A stretch of 64,000 bases of DNA, taken from the NCBI RefSeq assembly GCF_001877035.1, contig NZ_CP015756.1:4455001-4519000 (forward strand), read 5' to 3'. The DNA is from Clostridium estertheticum subsp. estertheticum. GTDB lineage: Bacteria > Bacillota > Clostridia > Clostridiales > Clostridiaceae. Position numbers and translations under genes: made by a program. Below the pieces are notes generated by a model, which was not told the DNA's origin, searched no databases, and was given only the letters and a program-made list of their open reading frames with translations. This document shows positions 57,645 through 64,000 of the stretch, piece after piece. The stretch's first letter is position 1. Each line of letters starts with the position of its first letter.

Positions 57645-58592
57645 TTACCAATTAATAAATTCCTGGACCTCAGCTTTTTCTCCAAGAGTTACATCTTTCA
57701 AAACCCATTCCTTAAACACTGGATATCCTGTTCTATCAACAATGTACCCTATATGTTCTTTTCCTCCAGGAGCATCTATATCCATATACTTTTCAATGTA
57801 TGAATAAGTGTTTTTTATAATTTTAACAATACTTTCTTCGTCAACCCACTTTATAAAATCTTGAGCAAGTCTAGGTTTCTTCTTTCCCGTTCTACCCATT
57901 ATTACTAGTTTATAATATTTCTCTAAACTTCTGCTCCATGCAGATGTCGGACATTTCCCTATACATTCTCCGCATCCAATGCATTTGTCATGATCACGTA
58001 CCACTTTAAAATTTTCCATTCTAAGTGCGCCAGTAACTCTTTTTTTACAGTTATTTACGCAGGATTTACAACTGATGCATCTATAAAATTCATATTGAGG
58101 CTCCGTCATTCCTATAATTCCGAAATCTTGCATTCTAGCTTTTATACAATCATTAGGACAACCTGTTAAAGCCACCTTTACATGGTAATCGTTAGGAAAA
58201 ATTTCTTTTTCAATCCTTTTCGCAAAGTTTGTTGTATTATAATTTGCAAAAGGACAGACATTTGCTCCCACGCATGCTGAAACATTTCTAGTACCTGCAG
58301 CTGAATAACCAGTATTTGGAGAAATCTGATTTATTTCAAGGCCTTCAATTACTGATTGAACCATTTTGTTAACCTCTGGTATTTTATCCATATCAATATT
58401 AGGTATTTCAAAACCCTGCCTTGTAGTTATATGAAGAGTTCCATCTCCATAAATCTCTGCTACCTTTTGTAAAACTTCTAAATGTTTAGCCTCTATTTGC
58501 CCACCAGGCACCCTTATTCTTATAGCAGTTTTACCTCTTGTTTTGGTTATTCTAAACGCATTCTTTTTAAGCAATTTAGTGTTTATATCCAT
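57645..58592 (-). CDS. asrC: anaerobic sulfite reductase subunit C
   Basis: The 315-residue protein has the siroheme-4Fe4S motifs ACVGANVCPFANYN and TGCPNDCIKARMQDFG. A two-cluster ferredoxin insert follows (CISCKSCVNNCKK and CIGCGECIGKCP). It is the catalytic subunit reducing sulfite to sulfide in the cytoplasm. It is the third gene of asrABC, starting 12 nt after asrB with a GGAGGGA site. Confidence 0.95.
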   Translation of the reverse strand: MDINTKLLKKNAFRITKTRGKTAIRIRVPGGQIEAKHLEVLQKVAEIYGDGTLHITTRQGFEIPNIDMDKIPEVNKMVQSVIEGLEINQISPNTGYSAAGTRNVSACVGANVCPFANYNTTNFAKRIEKEIFPNDYHVKVALTGCPNDCIKARMQDFGIIGMTEPQYEFYRCISCKSCVNNCKKRVTGALRMENFKVVRDHDKCIGCGECIGKCPTSAWSRSLEKYYKLVIMGRTGKKKPRLAQDFIKWVDEESIVKIIKNTYSYIEKYMDIDAPGGKEHIGYIVDRTGYPVFKEWVLKDVTLGEKAEVQEFINW

Positions 58593-58604
58593 AATTTATC
58601 CCTC

Positions 58605-59396
58605 CTAATCTACTAAATGAACTGCATCCAAATAATTAAAAACAGGACCCTCTAAACATATATACGTATCGTCCATTTTACAGTGTCCACATTTTCCAAC
58701 TCCACAACACATCTTTCGCTCATAAGATACCCATATATTTTTCTCTTTTACTCCTTTTTTTATAAACCCAGCCACTGTAAACTTGAGCATCATAGGAGGT
58801 CCTACTACAATTACTTGTACTTCATCCATATTGTCAACCGGAATACCATCAATATATTTTGTTATAAGTCCCACAGTTCCAGTATAATCATCATCTGCAC
58901 TATCAACAGTTAAGGTAACATTAATACTTTTTTCCCACATTTTAAAATTATCCTTAAATAAGATATCGGCCGGGGACTTGAATCCTGCCATTACATTAAA
59001 GTCCTTACACTCTTTTGGATGTTTTGCAAAATAATCCACTATTCCTTTTACAGGCGCTAGTCCAGTTCCACCTGCAGCTACAATAATTTCTTTACCTTTA
59101 TATATATTCACATCAAAACCATTCCCATATGGTCCCCTTAGATACAAAGTTCCCCCTACAAAGAAACTATGAATTACATCTGTAACCACTCCTACACGTC
59201 TTATTGTAAGGTCTACATAACCATCACCTATTTCGCTAACAGATATAGGTGACTCGCCAAATTTCGGTATAGACACTTCGAAAAATTGACCTGGCTTTAC
59301 ATCCCCTTCAAACTCCATTCTGAAAGTATAATCTGTTTCCGTATGCTTCTTTATATTAAGTATCCTAGACTTAAAAGGCATATATATATTTTTCAT
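58605..59396 (-). CDS. asrB: anaerobic sulfite reductase subunit B
   Basis: The 263-residue ferredoxin-NADP reductase-like protein has an FAD domain (RIVG-like LTIRRVGVVTD), the NAD-binding AAGGTGLAPVKGIVDYF and a C-terminal 2Fe-2S-type cysteine cluster CCGVGKCGHCKMDDTYIC. It passes NADH electrons to AsrA and AsrC. It starts right after the asrA stop. Confidence 0.95.
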   Translation of the reverse strand: MKNIYMPFKSRILNIKKHTETDYTFRMEFEGDVKPGQFFEVSIPKFGESPISVSEIGDGYVDLTIRRVGVVTDVIHSFFVGGTLYLRGPYGNGFDVNIYKGKEIIVAAGGTGLAPVKGIVDYFAKHPKECKDFNVMAGFKSPADILFKDNFKMWEKSINVTLTVDSADDDYTGTVGLITKYIDGIPVDNMDEVQVIVVGPPMMLKFTVAGFIKKGVKEKNIWVSYERKMCCGVGKCGHCKMDDTYICLEGPVFNYLDAVHLVD

Positions 59397-60404
59397 TTAC
59401 TCCACCGCCTCCATAACTTTACTTAGTTTATTAACGCAACTAGAAAAAGATATATATTCAGGGCATATATCATCACATCTACCACAACCTACACACATAT
59501 GATATCCGGCTCTCTTTTTAAAATCATAAACCTTGTGCATAACCTTAAATCTCATCCTATCTTTTTTATCTTTTCTAAAACCGTGCCCTCCTGCCATGTC
59601 ACTAAACCCGTCTACATGACAAGATGCCCATATTCGCCTTCTCTCTCCTACATTCTTGTTATCTTTCGAGAAAACATCCTGCATAGTAAAACACGAACAT
59701 GTTCCACAGACAAAATTACACCTTCCACAGGCAATACACCTTGAAGAATATTCATCCCACATTTTAGATTTAAAAACTCTTTGATCTAAGTTTTCAGGTA
59801 TAGTAACCTTTATATCATTACTTGATACATATTCAGGTTCTACCACAATTGTGCCTTCTATATCTTTATAAAAATAATTCATTAGCTCCTCGGATTTACA
59901 CTCCACAAAAACTTCATCATTTTTAATTTTAGTGTACATGTCATACTCTTCTGTCTTATTATACCCCATACTGGCACAAAAACAGTTTTCGAAACTATCA
60001 CTACAACCCATAAGCACAAATTTAACTTTTTCTCTTAAGGTTTTGTAATAATAATCCTCGTTGCCATTTCTTAAATAAACTTCATCAAGCCTCTTCATTG
60101 CATGTATATCGCAACTTCTTAAAAAAATCAGTATTTTCTTTTCGCCTTCTTTTGGCTCTTTGCATTCATCTTCAGTAAAGTAAAATAATGTTTGAGTAAT
60201 CGGAAGTATTATTTCCTTTGGCGAAAAAGTAGATTTGGTATTAAATTCTATTTCTTTTATACTTTCTATTTCCTTATACCTAATTGTATCTGTGTCCGCA
60301 AAAGTTCCCTTTCCCTTGAGCTTTACTGGTGCATATACCTTATATTTATCTCTTAATCTTTCAAGATGCTCATCAAACTTCTCTATTTTCAACCTAAATC
60401 CCAT
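59397..60404 (-). CDS. asrA: anaerobic sulfite reductase subunit A
   Basis: The 335-residue iron-sulfur protein has two C-terminal cluster motifs, CIACGRCNFVCGTCSCF (about 215-235) and CVGCGRCDDICPEY (about 305-318), plus Cys-bearing SCDIHAMKRLDEVY. It is an electron-transfer subunit of AsrABC. An ATG at 60422 overlaps its own GGAGG, so ATG 60404 (MGFRLKIEKFD) is preferred. A CRP/FNR-type site lies 120 nt upstream. Confidence 0.94.
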   Translation of the reverse strand: MGFRLKIEKFDEHLERLRDKYKVYAPVKLKGKGTFADTDTIRYKEIESIKEIEFNTKSTFSPKEIILPITQTLFYFTEDECKEPKEGEKKILIFLRSCDIHAMKRLDEVYLRNGNEDYYYKTLREKVKFVLMGCSDSFENCFCASMGYNKTEEYDMYTKIKNDEVFVECKSEELMNYFYKDIEGTIVVEPEYVSSNDIKVTIPENLDQRVFKSKMWDEYSSRCIACGRCNFVCGTCSCFTMQDVFSKDNKNVGERRRIWASCHVDGFSDMAGGHGFRKDKKDRMRFKVMHKVYDFKKRAGYHMCVGCGRCDDICPEYISFSSCVNKLSKVMEAVE

Positions 60405-60498
60405 AAATATAATCGCCTCCATTGTAATAATTTTATTTAATTATCAAGCTTTGTTAATTAATTCACTATTTAAATTAAACTTAAAACTACTTATATCC

Positions 60499-60541
60499 AT
60501 TGTATTTCAAAAAAAAATAAAAGTATGTGACTTCCATCACA
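60499..60541 (-). promoter_or_regulatory. CRP/FNR-type site and -10 for asrABC
   Basis: TGTGACTTCCATCACA (60526-60541) is a perfect TGTGA-N6-TCACA palindrome centred 32 nt from a minus-strand TACAAT -10 (60499-60504). It is the best match of the four sites. Confidence 0.75.
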
Positions 60542-60596
60542 TTCAATCTCTTAATTCTTTATTTTTGTTCCCTATTTTTACAACAAAAAGTATATA

Positions 60597-60630
60597 TTGA
60601 CAATTATATATTACATGTGTAATATATAAT
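60597..60630 (+). promoter_or_regulatory. promoter with 28-bp palindromic operator for the phosphodiester glycosidase pair
   Basis: TTGACA (60597-60602) is followed after 17 bp by TAATAT (60620-60625). A perfect inverted repeat with 13-bp arms, ATTATATATTACA and TGTAATATATAAT around TG (60603-60630), fills the spacer and -10. The layout predicts repression by a dimeric regulator not in the window. Confidence 0.65.
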
Positions 60631-60723
60631 ATGAAGTTGTATATCACGAGCACTTCAAATAATACATTGGTTTAATCCAATCATATGGTATTACCTTAAG
60701 AAACTATTAAAAGGAGGGTTATA

Positions 60724-61713
60724 ATGCCTAAAAATAAAGATAAAAAATTAAAACCGGTAATACTTTTCATATTGTATATGACATTATTCACCGCGATAAC
60801 AGCACCATTTTATGTCTTTAGAGGACCATTCACTAACTTAAAGAAGGTTGTAGTCGCTACAATTATGGGAACTAGACATCAATATCTAGCCACTACCTTT
60901 TTATCTAAAGCCGAGATAGATAAAATAACTAATAAAAACAACATTAAAGAAGATACAAAGGTTAGTCTAGCTGATATTAATATTGCTAATAAATCAAGTA
61001 ATGAGATAGTTAGATATAATTTGCATCCAGATTCAGGAAGATATGACGGATATCTGTTAGAGATCCCTAATCCCTTAAAAGTTAAAATAGCATATAGTAA
61101 AAATTTAAGGATAGAAGGCGAAAAAACAAGTGAAATGGCAAAGCGATATAATGCAGTAGCAGCAATAAATGGAGGATCTTTCACTGATAACAACAAAGGT
61201 AGCTTTGGAGGCACAGGTGCTTTTCCGGGAGGTTTTCTAATCATTAATGGAAAAGTACATTTTAATGATAGTAAGGATACTACTAAGCAAAGCGTTACAG
61301 CATTCACAGATAAAGGGAAACTTATAGTTGGTAATTACAGTGTTAATGAGCTTAAAAAATTGAATGTTAGAGACGCTTTATGCTTTAGACCTCCTGTTTT
61401 AATCATAAAAGGTAAAGGGCAAATTAATGATGAAAATGCTGCTGCTGATGGTTTCCAACCAAGAACTGCCATCGGTCAAACTGCTGACGGAACAATTTTG
61501 TTTCTTGTAATGGATGGGCGTGCAAATCTTAAAAAATCAGGTGCTACACTTAAGGACATCCAAGACGAGCTACTAAAGCACGGTGCTGTCAACGCATCTA
61601 ACCTAGATGGTGGTTTTTCTAGCACAATGTATCAAGATGGCGCATTAGTAAATAGCCCTCATGGTTGGAATGGTGAAAGGTATGTTGCCACCTCAATTTA
61701 TGTGGAACCTTAA
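60724..61713 (+). CDS. phosphodiester glycosidase family protein (NAGPA/DUF2233)
   Basis: The 329-residue protein has a short basic N-terminus and one membrane anchor (about 12-30), so it is likely extracellular. The domain shows AAINGGSFTDNN, GGFLIINGK, FQPRTAIGQTADGTILFLVMDGR and ASNLDGGFSSTMYQDG, the conserved NAGPA-type active-site segments. Homologues cleave phosphodiester-linked sugars, and in bacteria a role in exopolysaccharide or spore-coat glycan processing has been suggested. An AAAGGAGGG site precedes the ATG. It is co-transcribed with the next gene. Confidence 0.85.
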   Translation: MPKNKDKKLKPVILFILYMTLFTAITAPFYVFRGPFTNLKKVVVATIMGTRHQYLATTFLSKAEIDKITNKNNIKEDTKVSLADINIANKSSNEIVRYNLHPDSGRYDGYLLEIPNPLKVKIAYSKNLRIEGEKTSEMAKRYNAVAAINGGSFTDNNKGSFGGTGAFPGGFLIINGKVHFNDSKDTTKQSVTAFTDKGKLIVGNYSVNELKKLNVRDALCFRPPVLIIKGKGQINDENAAADGFQPRTAIGQTADGTILFLVMDGRANLKKSGATLKDIQDELLKHGAVNASNLDGGFSSTMYQDGALVNSPHGWNGERYVATSIYVEP

Positions 61714-61728
61714 AGGAGATTATTATTT

Positions 61729-62766
61729 ATGAAAATATTTAAGAGAATAGTGAGTTGGAGCATCCTTGCACTAGTATTACAAAGTTGTATATTTTTTATA
61801 TCTGATAAATACTATCAAAAAACATTACTCAATACTAAGGTAACTGAGGAAATAGTTAAAAATCACAAAGAAGTTGATCTACATCTTTCTATAAAAATAC
61901 CAACTACCGCAAGTAAAATCCAGTCATCTTTTGATGGTAAATATATTTCCTATTATGATAATTCTAAACTAATAGTTATTAATTCATATACGGGTAAATC
62001 CAATATAGTTGGTGATATAGACAATTCACAAATAATTTATAGTAAGTGGCATCCAGACACAGACTCCATGTCCATATTGGAAAAAAAATCAAACATGAAA
62101 ATCACTATTAACACTTTTAACTACAACGCTGATACCAATAAGGTACAAGCCCCTGGCGACACAAACAATAAGGACGTAAAATTTACCGTAGCTAATAAGA
62201 ACGATACTATTAGCGATATACAGATGTCACCTAAAATGTATATATCTTATATAAAGGTGATGAGAAATAGCTTAACAAGTGATGTATTTTTTTATGATGT
62301 TAATGGAAATATTACTCGCATTTTTAACTCTAAACATATTGGAAGAATTAGAACGTTTGATCATAACCCAAATCTTATTTATGAAGATACCTCAACCAAC
62401 TCAATAAAGGTTTCAAATATGGATTGGAGTCTAGACAATATACAAGCGTGCCTTTTAAATACAGATAACAATGATAATATATATATAGGTGCTCTTAAAA
62501 ATGGGAAAGTTTATAAGATAATGTACGGGTCTACAGCTAAATCTGTAAAGAAATGGACCTCCATAGTACTTAATTCCCCTGTAGATAAAAAGCACATTAG
62601 TGTAACTAAAAGTGGTGCTATCTTTATAGATAGTAATTTAGAAGGTTATATTACTAATCAAATATCTAAGAAAAAGACTTCTTATGCCGGAACAATTTTA
62701 GAAATAACTGATACTAAAATAATTTCAATAGATAATGGAATTATAAAAAAAGTAAATTTACCTTAA
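61729..62766 (+). CDS. membrane-anchored protein, possible beta-propeller, unknown function
   Basis: The 345-residue protein has an N-terminal membrane segment (about residues 8-26, with a Cys at QSC that could suit a lipid anchor). The rest is beta-rich and repetitive, with units such as SFDGKYISYYDNSKLIVINS then YTGKSNIVGD that resemble WD40/TolB-like propeller blades. I do not recognise a named family. It starts 15 nt after the glycosidase stop with an AAAGGAG site, so the two probably act together outside the cell. Confidence 0.6.
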   Translation: MKIFKRIVSWSILALVLQSCIFFISDKYYQKTLLNTKVTEEIVKNHKEVDLHLSIKIPTTASKIQSSFDGKYISYYDNSKLIVINSYTGKSNIVGDIDNSQIIYSKWHPDTDSMSILEKKSNMKITINTFNYNADTNKVQAPGDTNNKDVKFTVANKNDTISDIQMSPKMYISYIKVMRNSLTSDVFFYDVNGNITRIFNSKHIGRIRTFDHNPNLIYEDTSTNSIKVSNMDWSLDNIQACLLNTDNNDNIYIGALKNGKVYKIMYGSTAKSVKKWTSIVLNSPVDKKHISVTKSGAIFIDSNLEGYITNQISKKKTSYAGTILEITDTKIISIDNGIIKKVNLP

Positions 62767-62830
62767 ATTTATATTATTGTATCTTGATATTAACATTTTA
62801 AATCCTCATCTAATGGTGGGGGTTTATATT

Positions 62831-63586
62831 CTAGTTAAGGCTATCAATTAGAATACGGAGCATCTTATCCCTATTATTAATAAAGTTTTTCGTTATCTGA
62901 TAGTTTTCAGTTTCTTCATATCTAACAACTTCCATCTTATCTTTTATTTCATAAATAGTTGATTCTGGGTAAGCCATTATAATTGGAGAATGAGTTGAAA
63001 TAATAAGTTGAGAACCCATATTAACTAACTCATGAATTCTTGTAATCATCGACATCTGCCTTGATGGAGATAATGCAGCCTCTGGCTCGTCTAATATATA
63101 CAGTCCATTACTGCCAAACCTATTCATAAATACAGCAAAAAAAGACTCTCCATGGGATTGTTTATGTAGCGATTGACCTCCGTATGAAGACACAAGTTTT
63201 GGTCCTCCCTCTCTATCAAGTTCATCAATATTGCTCGCAAGGTTATAGAAACTCTCTGCTCTTAGAAAAAATCCATTCTTTGGTTTTTTTACTCCCTTAA
63301 CTAACTTTATATATTTGTATAATTCTGAGTGTGTGTTCATGGATGAAAAGTTGAAATTGATTGTTCCACCTTCAGGATTAAACCCACAAGCAATTGCTAT
63401 TGCCTCCAAAATTGTAGATTTACCCGAACCATTTTCCCCTACAATAAATGTTACTTTTGGATGAAAATCTAGACTTGATAAATTCTTTATGGTAGGTAAA
63501 CAGAAAGGATAATTTGAAAAAGACTCAACACTTTCTCTTTTAAGTTCTAACCTTCTAAGATATTGATTACTCTCTAAAAATTCCAT
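62831..63586 (-). CDS. AAA family ATPase (RecF/ABC-like, COG3910 type)
   Basis: The 251-residue ATPase has Walker A VGENGSGKSTILEAIA (about residues 50-65), a signature-like SYGGQSLHKQSHGESFF, Walker B LYILDEPEAALSP and switch ISTHSPIIMAYP. It is a stand-alone ATPase of the small RecF-like family with no transporter partner. The role is unknown; DNA or RNA maintenance is possible. It has no nuclease partner such as OLD/TOPRIM nearby. It is monocistronic. Confidence 0.82.
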   Translation of the reverse strand: MEFLESNQYLRRLELKRESVESFSNYPFCLPTIKNLSSLDFHPKVTFIVGENGSGKSTILEAIAIACGFNPEGGTINFNFSSMNTHSELYKYIKLVKGVKKPKNGFFLRAESFYNLASNIDELDREGGPKLVSSYGGQSLHKQSHGESFFAVFMNRFGSNGLYILDEPEAALSPSRQMSMITRIHELVNMGSQLIISTHSPIIMAYPESTIYEIKDKMEVVRYEETENYQITKNFINNRDKMLRILIDSLN

Positions 63587-63810
63587 GTTTATTCTCCTAT
63601 TAATTTGTCATCTTATATTTTCATTTAATACCATATATGTGCCCTGGATTCAAAACATTCTATACAGTATATAAGCAATTATATCATACTAGATTTATTG
63701 ATTTTACATATTACTATAAGAAAAAATAAAAATTATCCTGACTTTTTGTTTGCATAAGTTGTTATACATAATGAAAAGCACTTTTTAATCTATCAAAAGG
63801 AGGTAAAGCA

Positions 63811-64000
63811 GTGAACAAGGACTTTTTTCTAATAAGAAGAATGAAGCGTGGCGATGAATCTGCAGTTAATGATTTTGTAAAGCAGTATAATAACGAAATA
63901 TATAAGTACTGTTATTATAGACTTTCTGATAAATGGCAGGCTGAAGATGTTACACAAGATACTTTTATTAGCTTTTTTAAACATTTTAACAGCTATATTC
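63811..64000 (+). CDS. RNA polymerase sigma factor, ECF-like (5' part)
   Basis: GTG 63811, with AAAAGGAGGT upstream, opens 63 residues to the window edge. RMKRGDESAVNDFVKQYNNE then IYKYCYYRLSDKWQAEDVTQ and DTFISFFKHFNSY match sigma-70 region 2, including the -10-recognition segment AEDVTQDTF. Region 4 and any anti-sigma gene lie outside the window. The type suggests a stress- or envelope-responsive sigma factor. Confidence 0.88.
   Translation, partial: MNKDFFLIRRMKRGDESAVNDFVKQYNNEIYKYCYYRLSDKWQAEDVTQDTFISFFKHFNSYI

Noticed and set aside
62790-62830. Terminator after the propeller-like gene
   Set aside because: AAATCC/GGGTTT pairing is short and broken and the T-tract is poor; not enough support.

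Overview
The window is AT-rich, densely coding DNA from a low-GC Gram-positive anaerobe, most likely a cluster I Clostridium. The support is AddAB recombination, a T-box before thrS, S-box riboswitches before metNIQ, AAAGGAGG-type ribosome sites with frequent GTG/TTG starts, rubrerythrin and rubredoxin, AsrABC sulfite reductase, and clostridial families such as the GGGtGRT protein. There is no prophage, CRISPR array, rRNA or tRNA. The only transposon trace is a truncated REP-type transposase at 8.6 kb. Species cannot be fixed from the sequence alone.

Layout. 1-6 kb: addB-addA (addA runs off the left edge). 6.3-8.8 kb: a ComFB-like protein, phosphoglucomutase and the transposase remnant. 8.8-10.7 kb: a PAS-GGDEF-EAL c-di-GMP protein. 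11-15.4 kb: T-box-controlled thrS convergent with glnS, with a palindromic element between them. 15.7-19.2 kb: Gfo/Idh oxidoreductase and DeoR regulator, divergent from an RmlD-like reductase and HPr. 19.4-24.8 kb: EAL-HDOD protein, ZnuA-like lipoprotein, RNase J with a puzzling 0.8 kb upstream, and a small unknown gene. 25-27.5 kb: GntR(YtrA)-ABC operon with an operator over its -10. 27.7-31.6 kb: GGGtGRT/NifU-like pair, DUF1003 and EcsC proteins, rubrerythrin. 31.7-36 kb: MalY/PatB and metNIQ behind two tandem S-boxes. 36-40 kb: YnfA-like protein, rubredoxin (found by eye) and a class A PBP with a long Thr-Gly tail. 40-43 kb: Ni/Co ECF transporter. 43-60 kb: nitrogen-oxide and sulfite respiration island. 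60.7-64 kb: phosphodiester glycosidase, an unknown membrane-anchored protein, an AAA ATPase and the start of an ECF-like sigma factor.

The most coherent system is the 43-60.5 kb island. It holds cytoplasmic nitrate reductase with a polyferredoxin, an FAD oxidoreductase, NarK and Mo-cofactor genes moeA-mobB-mobA; two different hybrid-cluster proteins; a flavodiiron protein; the iron-sulfur repair protein Ric; a DUF438/hemerythrin-like protein; and AsrABC. Four CRP/FNR-type palindromes (TGTGA-N6-TCACA-like) precede its transcription units, and each is centred exactly 32 nt upstream of the centre of a -10-like hexamer. That is the geometry of a class II activator at about -41.5. The second hcp instead has a GTAAC-N4-GTTAC palindrome 33 nt before a perfect TATAAT. 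This reads as a small local regulon for nitrate, nitrite/NO and sulfite with two activator specificities. A short moaC remnant sits at the head of the nar operon.
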